NCBI GenBank assembly: GCA_002421805.1
Contig: DISM01000006.1
Span: forward strand, 1 to 64,000
Reading direction: 5' to 3'
Length of the DNA stretch: 64,000 bases
Source: Candidatus Omnitrophica bacterium UBA6210
GTDB taxonomy: Bacteria > Omnitrophota > Gorgyraeia > Velamenicoccales > Velamenicoccaceae
Shown here: positions 57,120 through 64,000 of the stretch, in pieces
Position numbering within the stretch: position 1 is the stretch's first letter
How the letters are laid out: each line of letters begins with the position of its first letter
Notes under the pieces: model-generated
What the model was told of the DNA's origin: nothing
Seen by the model: only the letters and a program-made list of their open reading frames with translations
Database searches by the model: none
Translations under genes and position numbers: made by a program

Positions 57120-57376
57120 CACTTGAGCGAGCGACCGTGGCGCGGCAAAGCGCCACAGCGAGAACAAGTGCCCGCACCACAGCGTAGATTTTTTTGCCGC
57201 CTCTGGCGGCAAAGGGCTCGCCTGCCTTGGGTCAAGACAGGCCGTGCCGGAGCCTCTGGCTTCGGCGCCGTACCACAGTGCATGGTTGCCGTCCTGGCAA
57301 ACAGGGTCCCGGTACGCCGGACCGACACAAAATGTTTTTTAAGAAGATCTAGCATTACCAACGAAAGGTGAGGTTT

Positions 57377-58747
57377 ATGGAAAAACGCAAGGTCGATATT
57401 GAAGCAAGGATATTGGAAAAGATCCTCGGCCGCATCAATCTTTTGCAGAATGATTCGGAAAAGAAAAATATCGTCAGCGACGTCATCTCCGAGCTTTACG
57501 GCGCGACCAAGGAGGATACTTTCCTGCAGAGCCAGGCGTTGAGCGAGCTCTCCAACGAGGCGGAACGGGAGACTTTCATCGATAAGTTTTTCAGTTACGG
57601 GATCATTGAGGACCTGCTCAGGGACCCCGACGTGGAAGACATCATCATCAATTCCCTGAAGCCTATCTATGTCCATCATACCTACAAGGGGCTGACGGAA
57701 ACGGACAAGCGTTTTACGACGCCGAAGGAGCTGGATGTTTTTATCAAGAAACTTGTCGTTTTTTCCGGCAGGGAATCGTTAAAAAAACTCAATAATCTGG
57801 AGTTGTCCAATATCCAGGGCCGGGTGAATATCGCGATGTCTCCGTTCGGGCCGCAGATCACGATCACCAAGATCAAAGAAAATCCCTTGAGTATTATCGA
57901 TTTGATCCGCAAGGGCGCGATGAATTATGATATCGCGGCGCTCTTCTGGCTTTATATGGAAGGGATGTCGATCCGGCCGGCGAATATCCTTATTTTGGGC
58001 GCGCCGGGATCGGGCAAGACGACGCTGTTGAACGCGTTGTTGAGCTTTGTGCCGAGCAAAGAGCGCCTGGTCATCATTGAAGATACGCTTGAGTTGAATA
58101 CCCTGCGCGAAGACAGCTGGTCGCGGATGGAAAGCGACGATGAGGTGACGCTGGCGGACCTCGTCAAGAATTCCCTGCGTATGCGGCCGGAGCGCATCGT
58201 GGTCGGCGAGGTGAGGGGTGAAGAAGCCCAGGACCTGATGACGGCCATGAACATCGGAAAGTATTGCATGGGGACCATCCATGCGAGCGCCGCACGCGAA
58301 GCCATCATCCGCCTGGAAAACGAACCGATGAATATCCCGGAAACGCTGGTGAATCTTGTCGATGTTTTCATCACGCTGGTGAAGTTCCACGTCAAGGACC
58401 AGGTTTTTCGCGTGGTCGCCGAGATCGCCGAGACGGCCGGGATGGAACAGAAGAAGGTGCTCTTGTCCGCGGTCTGGAGATATGATTACGAGTCGCATGC
58501 TTTTATCGAAGATTCTCCGACATCCGTCTTTCGCGATAAAGTGGCGCGCGCCAGCGGCATGAACGCCCTGGATGTGATCCGGGAGCTGAAAATGCGCAGC
58601 GAGATCCTCAAGATTCTTGATAACAAGGATGTTTCGGACATGGAAGACGTCTGCCGTTTCTTCCGGCTTTACAACAAGGATGCCGACGAGGCCTTGAAAT
58701 CCATTGATCTCACAAAAGCCGAGCTCATGAAGAATGTCCATGTTTAG
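57377..58747 (+). CDS. CpaF/TadA-like secretion ATPase
   Basis: 456 residues from ATG 57377 (GGTGAGG site). GAPGSGKTTLLNALL is the Walker A loop, VIIEDTLELN and ERIVVGEVRGEEAQD supply the Asp-box and Walker B with the following Glu, and GTIHASAAREAI is the His-box of T2SS/T4P/Tad ATPases. The N-terminal domain is unlike GspE. It would power pilus or secretion assembly, but no Tad or T4P subunit genes lie beside it; the lone prepilin at 29424 is the only candidate here. Cytoplasmic, hexameric. Confidence 0.93.
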   Translation: MEKRKVDIEARILEKILGRINLLQNDSEKKNIVSDVISELYGATKEDTFLQSQALSELSNEAERETFIDKFFSYGIIEDLLRDPDVEDIIINSLKPIYVHHTYKGLTETDKRFTTPKELDVFIKKLVVFSGRESLKKLNNLELSNIQGRVNIAMSPFGPQITITKIKENPLSIIDLIRKGAMNYDIAALFWLYMEGMSIRPANILILGAPGSGKTTLLNALLSFVPSKERLVIIEDTLELNTLREDSWSRMESDDEVTLADLVKNSLRMRPERIVVGEVRGEEAQDLMTAMNIGKYCMGTIHASAAREAIIRLENEPMNIPETLVNLVDVFITLVKFHVKDQVFRVVAEIAETAGMEQKKVLLSAVWRYDYESHAFIEDSPTSVFRDKVARASGMNALDVIRELKMRSEILKILDNKDVSDMEDVCRFFRLYNKDADEALKSIDLTKAELMKNVHV

Positions 58748-58828
58748 GTTTTGAACAGGCAGAATTTTATTGAGGCGATGTTCCACTTGTTTTAGCGTCC
58801 TCGAAATTCCTTTATCAGAAAATTTCTC

Positions 58829-58839
58829 GGAGAGTTGCC
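58829..58839 (+). repeat. Partial copy of the tRNA-Ser 5' end
   Basis: GGAGAGTTGCC at 58829-58839 is identical to bases 58877-58887, the first 11 bases of the following tRNA. No other tRNA part follows it, so it is a fragment rather than a second tRNA gene. Confidence 0.7.
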
Positions 58840-58876
58840 CCGACGCGTGTCGGGACGCCCCGGGATAAGATATTTT

Positions 58877-58966
58877 GGAGAGTTGCCAGAGCGGTTGAAT
58901 GGGGCGGTCTCGAAAACCGTTGTGGGCGCAAGCCTACCGAAGGTTCGAATCCTTCACTCTCCGCCA
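58877..58966 (+). tRNA. tRNA-Ser (anticodon CGA)
   Basis: Acceptor GGAGAGT pairs with ACTCTCC; the anticodon loop CTCGAAA has anticodon CGA at 58911-58913, reading UCG. The variable arm is long, and GCCA is encoded at 58963-58966. The acceptor 3' strand also enters the downstream hairpin. Confidence 0.95.
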
Positions 58967-58996
58967 TCTTTTTTCTTATCGAAAAAAGATGGCGGA
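58960..58996 (+). repeat. Perfect 16-bp hairpin built on the tRNA-Ser(CGA) 3' end
   Basis: TCCGCCATCTTTTTTC (58960-58975) and GAAAAAAGATGGCGGA (58981-58996) pair perfectly around TTATC. The outer seven bases equal those of the first tRNA hairpin, while the interior differs at several positions and still pairs. Confidence 0.9.
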
Positions 58997-59134
58997 TGCT
59001 GCAACGAGCGTGGCCGAACGACAAGCGAGGCAGCGAGTGCAGCGCCACACCAAAGTGTAGGCGGATGTCCCGACCTTGCCGTAGTCAAGCGTCAGGACGC
59101 CGCCATCCTATTTAAATCCGTTTTTCTAATTTTT

Positions 59135-60472
59135 ATGCGATCTCTTCTCGAGAAATTCTTCCGTCTCCAGGAATCGAACACGACCGTCCGCACAGAGGTC
59201 ATCGGAGGCCTGACGACCTTCATGACCATGGCCTATATCATTTTCGTCAATCCCGCCATGATCTCCCAGACGGGGATAGACTTCGGCTCAGCCATGATGG
59301 CGACCTGCATCGCGGCGGCGGTTGCGACGCTGGTGATGGGGCTTTATGCCAATTATCCGATCGCCCAGGCGCCGGGGATGGGCGAGAACGCCTTTTTCAC
59401 ATATACCGTCTGTCTGACGATGGGGATCTCATGGCAGGTCGCTTTAGGCTGTGTCTTCATCGAGGGGCTCATCTTTATGGTGCTGACCGTGACGCGCCTG
59501 CGTCAGAGGCTTATTGATGCTATTCCTGCTTCTTTGAGATACGGCACGGCCTGCGGCATCGGTCTATTGATCGCCTTCATCGGCCTGATCGACGCCGGCA
59601 TCGTTGTTGCGCATCCTGGGACTATCGTTTCATTGGGCGACATCGTGAATCCGGCGACGGCCCTTGCAGCTTTCGGCCTGATCGTGACCGGTGTCCTGCT
59701 CGTCAAGAACATCCGCGGGGCGATGCTTTGGGGGATCCTGATCACGACGGCGATCGGAGCCGTGATGGGGATCGTCAAATATCAAGGCCTGATCTCTTTG
59801 CCGCCGTCCCTGGCGCCTACGTTCATGAAAATGGATATTGCGGGCGCCTTGCAGCTCGGCCTGTTCTCCGTTGTTTTTATTTTTTTGTTCATGGACATCT
59901 TTGATACGGTCGGCACATTGGCAGGCGTCAGCGAGATCGGCGGATTCATGAGGGGAGGCAAGCTCCCGCGCGCGGGCCGCGCCATGATGAGTGATGCTGT
60001 AGGGACGTGTGTGGGCGCCATGTGCGGGACACCCACCGTGACGAGCTATATCGAAAGCGCGTCCGGGATCGCTTCGGGCGCGCGCACAGGGTTGGCCAGC
60101 GTGGTGACGGCCGGCGCCTTTCTCGCGGCCCTGTTCTTTTTTCCCCTGATCAAGATGATCGGCGGCGGGTATGCGGCAACCGACGGCGTTGTCCTGCATC
60201 CCGTAACAGCCCCGGCCCTGGTCATCGTCGGCAGTATGATGCTGCATTCCATATCGCGGATCGGATGGAAGGATTATACCGAAAGCATCCCCGCTTTTCT
60301 GGTCATCGTGATCATGCCTTTTACGTTCAGTATCGCGACAGGCATCGCTTTCGGTTTCATCGCCTACGCGGCGCTGAAACTTTTTACGGGCCGCGGCAAA
60401 GAGGTCTCCTGGCTGGTGTATTCTCTGGCTATGCTGTTTGTTTTAAGGTTTATCTATCTGAAAGCCATATAG
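59135..60472 (+). CDS. NCS2-family purine/xanthine permease, AzgA-like
   Basis: 445 residues from ATG 59135. FRLQESNTTVRTEVIGGLTTFMTMAYIIFVNP in pieces (TEVIGGLTTF, AYIIFVNP), APGMGENAFF and MDIFDTVGTLAGV match the AzgA/GhxP group of hypoxanthine-guanine-adenine transporters, with about 12-14 membrane spans. Proton-linked nucleobase uptake is likely. The ribosome-binding site is poor. The long frame from 58835 includes the tRNA and is not the true gene. Confidence 0.93.
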   Translation: MRSLLEKFFRLQESNTTVRTEVIGGLTTFMTMAYIIFVNPAMISQTGIDFGSAMMATCIAAAVATLVMGLYANYPIAQAPGMGENAFFTYTVCLTMGISWQVALGCVFIEGLIFMVLTVTRLRQRLIDAIPASLRYGTACGIGLLIAFIGLIDAGIVVAHPGTIVSLGDIVNPATALAAFGLIVTGVLLVKNIRGAMLWGILITTAIGAVMGIVKYQGLISLPPSLAPTFMKMDIAGALQLGLFSVVFIFLFMDIFDTVGTLAGVSEIGGFMRGGKLPRAGRAMMSDAVGTCVGAMCGTPTVTSYIESASGIASGARTGLASVVTAGAFLAALFFFPLIKMIGGGYAATDGVVLHPVTAPALVIVGSMMLHSISRIGWKDYTESIPAFLVIVIMPFTFSIATGIAFGFIAYAALKLFTGRGKEVSWLVYSLAMLFVLRFIYLKAI

Positions 60473-60499
60473 TTTTTCGGTCAAGGGCGTTATCGGCGT

Positions 60500-61441
60500 A
60501 TGGACGTGTCCAAAAGCGTTTTTATCGAAGCATCAAGCAAGTGCCAGCTTCGTTGTCCTTTATGCGACACACCGGGTCGAAAAGACAGGCCGGGGACGAT
60601 CGGTTGGGGATTATTGAGATTTGAAGATTTTAGGGGATTCCTTGATCGCCACCCGCAGATCAGGAGCATCGGTCTTTCCACTCACGGCGAGTTGTTCCTG
60701 AACCCGGAGCTGCGCAAGATCATGTCGTATGCTTCGGACAAAGGGGTGGAACTAAGCGGGATCTCCAACCTGAATACGCTCGAGTCCTCGACGGCGGAGT
60801 GCCTGGTGCGTTCGGGCTTTGCCAGGCTGATGGTTTCCATCGATGGCACAGACCAGCGGGTCTACGAGATGTATCGCCGGGGAGGGAGACTTCTGCGCGT
60901 CCTCAAGAATATCCGCCTGATCAACCATTACAAGGACAAATACGGGTCGTTGTCCCCGGCCCTGACATGGACGTTTGTTGTTTTTGACCATAACGGACAT
61001 CAGATCGCGCAGGCCAGGGCGATGGCGGTGGGCTTGCGTATGGGTTTTTTGACGCGTTTTTCCTGGGAACGCGGCGCCAAAGTCAGGGATCGTCAGGCCG
61101 TTGTCAGGGAGTGCGAGCTCGGCGTCGTCTCCAGGCAGGAATTCACCCAAAAATACAAAAAACCGTATTTTGCGCCCTGTCTTCAGGCGTGGAGGTCTCC
61201 GCAGATCAACTGGGACGGAAAACTTTTGGGATGCTGCATGAATCAGCGGATGGCTTTTGGGAATGTTTTTCGTTCGGGGTTATACGCTTGCCTGGAAAGT
61301 CCGTCTTATCGGGCATGGCAGGATGTTATTGCAGGCAAGCGGCGCGTGACGCCGGACTCGCCGTGCTTCGGCTGTGAGGCTTACGGCAGCCTGGCCGGAA
61401 GGATCCATCAGAGGAGGAAGGGTGTTTCCTCGGGTCTGTGA
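60500..61441 (+). CDS. Radical SAM/SPASM-domain protein
   Basis: 313 residues. CQLRCPLC (C-x3-C-x2-C) near residue 15 binds the SAM-linked 4Fe-4S cluster. LSTHGELFLNPEL follows in place of GGEP. The C-terminal half has INWDGKLLGCCMNQ and CFGCEAYGSLAG, SPASM-like auxiliary cysteines. The substrate is unknown. It overlaps the following transporter by 20 bases, so the two are probably coupled. Confidence 0.9.
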   Translation: MDVSKSVFIEASSKCQLRCPLCDTPGRKDRPGTIGWGLLRFEDFRGFLDRHPQIRSIGLSTHGELFLNPELRKIMSYASDKGVELSGISNLNTLESSTAECLVRSGFARLMVSIDGTDQRVYEMYRRGGRLLRVLKNIRLINHYKDKYGSLSPALTWTFVVFDHNGHQIAQARAMAVGLRMGFLTRFSWERGAKVRDRQAVVRECELGVVSRQEFTQKYKKPYFAPCLQAWRSPQINWDGKLLGCCMNQRMAFGNVFRSGLYACLESPSYRAWQDVIAGKRRVTPDSPCFGCEAYGSLAGRIHQRRKGVSSGL

Positions 61442-62345
61442 AAAATTTACGCGGCTTTTGGCGGTCTGGGTGGTGTTGGCGGGTGTCGCCGCTTATTTCT
61501 TTCCGCGCGCCTTCATCGTTTGCCGTTCCGGGATGGAATGGTTCTTTGCGTTGACGATGCTGGGCATCGGCATGATCCTGGACGCCAGGGATTTCAAGCC
61601 CATTTTTACGCAGCCGCATCTTGTGCTTTTGGGAACGCTGGCGCAATTTGCCATCATGCCTGCGGCCGGGTTCGCGGTAGCGCGTCTCTTGCAGCTGCCT
61701 CCGGCGCTCGCGCTGGGCGTCATCTTGACCGGGGCTGTTCCCGGGGCCATGGCCTCCAACGTCATATCGTATCTGGCGCGCGCGGATGTGGCGTATTCCA
61801 TCGCCCTGACGACGACGTCTACTTTTCTGGCCCCGGTCCTTACGCCGCTATTGACGTATCTTTTTGCCGGGACATATTTTCATGTCCCGTTCTGGCCGAT
61901 GTTCTTGAGCATTGTCAAGATGGTCATTGTGCCGTTGCTCGCGGGGATGGGGTTGAAGCATATCCTGCGCAATAAAATCGGCAGCTTTATTGCGGTGTTC
62001 CCGGCGGTCTCGACCTTGTTTATCGCGTTCATCTGCGGCCTGGTCGTTGCCCTGAATAAGGATTACCTGGCTGGCGTCAGCATGATTGTCTTTGCCGCTG
62101 TTTTTCTGCATAACGCCCTGGGATTGTCGTTGGGATACGGGGCGGCCGTCCTTTACCGGTTTGACACCAAAAGGCGCCGCACCCTGGCTTTTGAGGTCGG
62201 CATGCAGAATGCCGGGCTGGGAGCGGTCCTGGCCCTTAAACATTTTTCCGACCAGGCCGCTTTGCCTAATGCCTTGTTTGCGACGTGGTGCATCATTACG
62301 GCTTCAATCCTTGCCGAGATTTGGAGCCGCAGGAGTGTGGAATAG
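61422..62345 (+). CDS. Bile acid:sodium symporter (SBF/BASS) family transporter
   Basis: 307 residues; GTG 61422 follows a strong GAGGAGGA. Ten or so membrane spans. LTGAVPGAMASNVISYLARADVAYSIALTTTSTFLAPVLTP in pieces (GAVPGAMASNV, LTTTSTFLAPVLTP) and FEVGMQNAGLGAVLA match SBF-like transporters. Transports an organic anion with sodium; the substrate is undefined. It overlaps the radical SAM gene, so a shared natural product or metabolite is possible. Confidence 0.9.
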   Translation: MFPRVCEKFTRLLAVWVVLAGVAAYFFPRAFIVCRSGMEWFFALTMLGIGMILDARDFKPIFTQPHLVLLGTLAQFAIMPAAGFAVARLLQLPPALALGVILTGAVPGAMASNVISYLARADVAYSIALTTTSTFLAPVLTPLLTYLFAGTYFHVPFWPMFLSIVKMVIVPLLAGMGLKHILRNKIGSFIAVFPAVSTLFIAFICGLVVALNKDYLAGVSMIVFAAVFLHNALGLSLGYGAAVLYRFDTKRRRTLAFEVGMQNAGLGAVLALKHFSDQAALPNALFATWCIITASILAEIWSRRSVE

Positions 62346-62363
62346 ATGGACAGGAGGCTTTTA

Positions 62364-63266
62364 ATGCGTTTATTAGTTCTGGTTTCGTTTTTTTCTTTTT
62401 TTGCGGTGTGCGGGCCGTGCTCCGCAGAGACGATCATTTTCAAGAGCGGCAAGGTGCTTGAGGCGCGTATCGACGCCAAGACGAATGAAATGGTCTCTGT
62501 CGATCTCGACGGCCGGCCACTTTATTATGAGACCCGCCTGATCGAGACCATCGACGGCAAGCCCCCGGCGGAATTTCAGCTTCAGGCTGTTTCGATCAGC
62601 AAAGATGAGGTGAGCGGCGATTTTGAAGAAGGGCTTTTTCTGGCGTCCCAGGGGAAGTTCCAGGATGCCGTCCGGACTTTTCAGGCGAACCTTGAAAAGA
62701 ACCCCGGCGATGCCAATACGGTGGAATCCCTCCATATCCTCGAAGACCTTCGGCAGGAAAAGATCAGCCCGGAGTTCGCCCAGGCGCTGTTTGAGGGGAC
62801 GCTTTTATTCCTGAAGATGCGCTATGAAGCCGCTACAAAGGCTTTCCAGCGTGCGCTCGATATCAAGCCCGATGCGCTCGAGTTGTATTACAACCTGGGC
62901 AACCTTTATAATGCCAGGAAGCTCTATCGGGAGGCGATTCCTTTCTTTGAAAAACTGCTTAAAGCCAATCCCATGGACACGGAGGTTCTTTTCAGCCTCG
63001 GGTATTCTTATTTTTCCGCCCAGGAGTTTCAGAAGGCCGCCGACCTTTTCGAGCGATATTTAATTCTCGATCCCCACGACCCCGACGCCCACGGCTTTCT
63101 GGGCGCTTGTTATTATGCCCTCGGCCGCGAAAATGACGGTGTCGAGGAGTTCCAGAAGGCCCAACTCTATGCTGACGAAGCGGCGGTGGCTTCCGGCGAA
63201 AGAAGACCGGCAGGCGAATCATCTTTCATGGACGAGGGGATCCGGCAGATTATCAATAAATTTTAG
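62364..63266 (+). CDS. Exported TPR-repeat protein
   Basis: 300 residues. ATG 62364 lies six bases after CAGGAGG; ATG 62346 is an in-frame alternative. A signal peptide (LVLVSFFSFFAVCGPCSA) is followed by a short ETIIFKSGKVLEARI beta-domain and four to five tetratricopeptide repeats (for example LYYNLGNLYNARKLYREAI, VLFSLGYSYFSAQEFQKA, AHGFLGACYYALGREND). It probably mediates protein contacts in the envelope. It lies ten bases before a second TPR gene. Confidence 0.85.
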   Translation: MRLLVLVSFFSFFAVCGPCSAETIIFKSGKVLEARIDAKTNEMVSVDLDGRPLYYETRLIETIDGKPPAEFQLQAVSISKDEVSGDFEEGLFLASQGKFQDAVRTFQANLEKNPGDANTVESLHILEDLRQEKISPEFAQALFEGTLLFLKMRYEAATKAFQRALDIKPDALELYYNLGNLYNARKLYREAIPFFEKLLKANPMDTEVLFSLGYSYFSAQEFQKAADLFERYLILDPHDPDAHGFLGACYYALGRENDGVEEFQKAQLYADEAAVASGERRPAGESSFMDEGIRQIINKF

Positions 63267-63276
63267 CCGAGGAATA

Positions 63277-64000
63277 ATGGAAATGAACAAGAGGATAGGG
63301 CGCGGCATTGTGCCGCTGGCGGTTTTCTGTATTTTTTTTCTGGGCTCTATGGCCCGGGGCGAAGCGCAATCCGAAGCCTCGCTCCATCTCGTCAGAGGGA
63401 TGGAACGGGCTTCTGTGGGGGCGTTCGATGAGGCGCGCAAGGAATTTGAGGCAAGTCTTAAAGAAGACCCCTCAAATGCGACGCTGTTGAGTTCCCTCAA
63501 GGTCCTTGACGATCTCGACCGCAGGAGGATCGGTTCGACCTATGCAACGCTTCTCTTTAAAGGGCTAAATTATCTGCGCCAGGGAATGCTGGAGCATGCA
63601 ATAGAAGAGTTCCGCAAGGCCATTATCATGGAGCCGTCTTATCCCCGGACATACAATCTGCTGGGTATCGTTCATTCCCTGGCCGGCGATGCGCTTCAGG
63701 CCAGGGCTGATTTTCAGAAGGCGCTCGATCTCGACCCGAACCTGAGCGAGGCCAGTTATAACCTCGCGTCCCTTTATTACGGGGCGGGGGATTACCAGAA
63801 CGCAGCGGCGTATTTTGAAATGGCTGTCAAAAATGGCGCTCCCGGTGCCGATACCTACATGAACCTGGGGGCCTCGTATTCGTTTTTAAAAAAATACCCG
63901 GAGTCCATCAATGCCTATCTGAAGGCGACAAAACTTGCGCCGCAGGACCCGAAGGTGTTCTATAGTTTGGGCATGGTTTACTACATGACTGAAGAATATT
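63277..64000 (+). CDS. Exported TPR-repeat protein, truncated by the window end
   Basis: At least 241 residues from ATG 63277 (or 63283), running off the right edge without a stop. Signal peptide (IVPLAVFCIFFLGSMARG), then TPR units such as AIEEFRKAIIMEPSYPRTYN, LQARADFQKALDLDPN and AAAYFEMAVKNGA. It is a paralogue of the preceding gene. The repeat count and any C-terminal domain cannot be known from this window. Confidence 0.85.
   Translation, partial: MEMNKRIGRGIVPLAVFCIFFLGSMARGEAQSEASLHLVRGMERASVGAFDEARKEFEASLKEDPSNATLLSSLKVLDDLDRRRIGSTYATLLFKGLNYLRQGMLEHAIEEFRKAIIMEPSYPRTYNLLGIVHSLAGDALQARADFQKALDLDPNLSEASYNLASLYYGAGDYQNAAAYFEMAVKNGAPGADTYMNLGASYSFLKKYPESINAYLKATKLAPQDPKVFYSLGMVYYMTEEY

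Larger units (their letters stand above)
56946..57376 (+). other. tRNA-Ser(UGA) region with structured flanks
   Basis: Apart from the tRNA at 56999-57089, no gene. The 3' side holds the 16-bp hairpin at 57083-57119, a nested hairpin at 57120-57170, the sequence CCGCACCACAGCGTAG, and TTTGCCGCC-TCT-GGCGGCAAA at 57193-57213, whose loop is the complement of the AGA seen elsewhere. The ribosome-binding site of the next gene is at 57362-57373. Confidence 0.7.
58748..59134 (+). other. tRNA-Ser(CGA) region with structured flanks
   Basis: Apart from the tRNA at 58877-58966, no gene. Upstream are a CCCGAC-GCGT-GTCGGG hairpin near 58839-58855 and an 11-base copy of the tRNA 5' end at 58829. Downstream is the 16-bp hairpin at 58960-58996, a GCTGCA/TGCAGC pair (58998-59043), and CACACCAAAGTGTAG, which resembles the corresponding sequence after the first tRNA. 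No clear ribosome-binding site precedes the next gene. Confidence 0.7.

Noticed and set aside
58835..60472. The 545-codon frame starting before tRNA-Ser(CGA) as the full permease
   Set aside because: Its first 100 codons read through the tRNA and the flanking hairpin and show no similarity to the permease, which begins naturally at ATG 59135.

Overview
The window is a typical stretch of bacterial chromosome. Apart from an AT-rich start (about 1-1100) it is GC-rich, and it is almost entirely transcribed rightwards: only one convincing gene, a PilZ protein at 50055-50447, lies on the minus strand. The gene set includes a type III glutamine synthetase, a bacterial GltB/GltD pair, an archaeal-type phosphoglycerate mutase, archease with RtcB, lipoproteins with lipoboxes, a lone prepilin, a CpaF-like ATPase and TPR proteins. 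Together with many hairpin-rich intergenic repeats, this suggests an uncultured Gram-negative lineage of the Planctomycetota-Verrucomicrobiota-Omnitrophota kind, most likely Omnitrophota. That assignment is an inference and needs a marker-gene tree.

Layout. 1-3.9 kb: AT-rich membrane genes, then lipoproteins and a class 3 lipase. 3.4-14.5 kb: secreted and membrane proteins, many of unknown function, including three paralogues of one small exported beta-rich domain (3369, 9045, 11921), a DUF488/flavin-oxidase pair, a flavodoxin-like reductase next to a radical SAM protein, and an MscS-helix channel. 14.6-17.8 kb: a hydrolase, then an ECF sigma factor with an anti-sigma factor fused to DUF4349. 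18-25 kb: a cache-like sensor, an antiporter, a flavodoxin, a deaminase and an esterase. 25-33 kb: apgM, mnmG, an ICMT-like methyltransferase, a prepilin, a QueG-like Fe-S protein, a GAF-ANTAR antiterminator and nadE. 33-50 kb: nitrogen and carbon core, with a GATase, a probable structured RNA gene, an Lrp-type regulator with an aminotransferase, glnN, pgi, glgC, LemA, an M48 protease, then gltB and gltD. 50-64 kb: PilZ, a cobalamin adenosyltransferase, a nicotinamidase, a HAD phosphatase, archease-rtcB, a PH-domain protein, serS, two tRNA-Ser genes, a CpaF-like ATPase, an AzgA-type permease, a radical SAM protein, an SBF transporter and two TPR proteins, the last cut by the window end.

How it fits together. 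Ammonia assimilation is prominent (GlnN, GltB/GltD, glutamine-dependent NadE, a GATase, an Lrp-aminotransferase pair), and an ANTAR antiterminator sits among these genes. NAD metabolism (nadE, a nicotinamidase), central carbon metabolism (pgi, apgM, glgC) and RNA repair (archease, RtcB) are represented.

The least ordinary content is between the genes. (1) A structured intergenic element recurs near 9540, 12395, 41122 and, more divergently, 17990. It has two variable but self-complementary stems around a conserved internal-loop sequence, and it ends in a hairpin abutting the Shine-Dalgarno of the next gene, with compensatory changes between copies. (2) Both tRNA-Ser genes run into a 16-bp perfect hairpin built on their own 3' TCCGCCA end, with different interiors that still pair perfectly. 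(3) A promoter-RNA-terminator unit of about 220 nt with paired ends precedes the Lrp gene. (4) A strong promoter, a folded leader and a terminator precede gltB. (5) Degenerate 8-bp-period inverted repeats occur, and a related AT-rich inverted repeat encodes part of a signal peptide.
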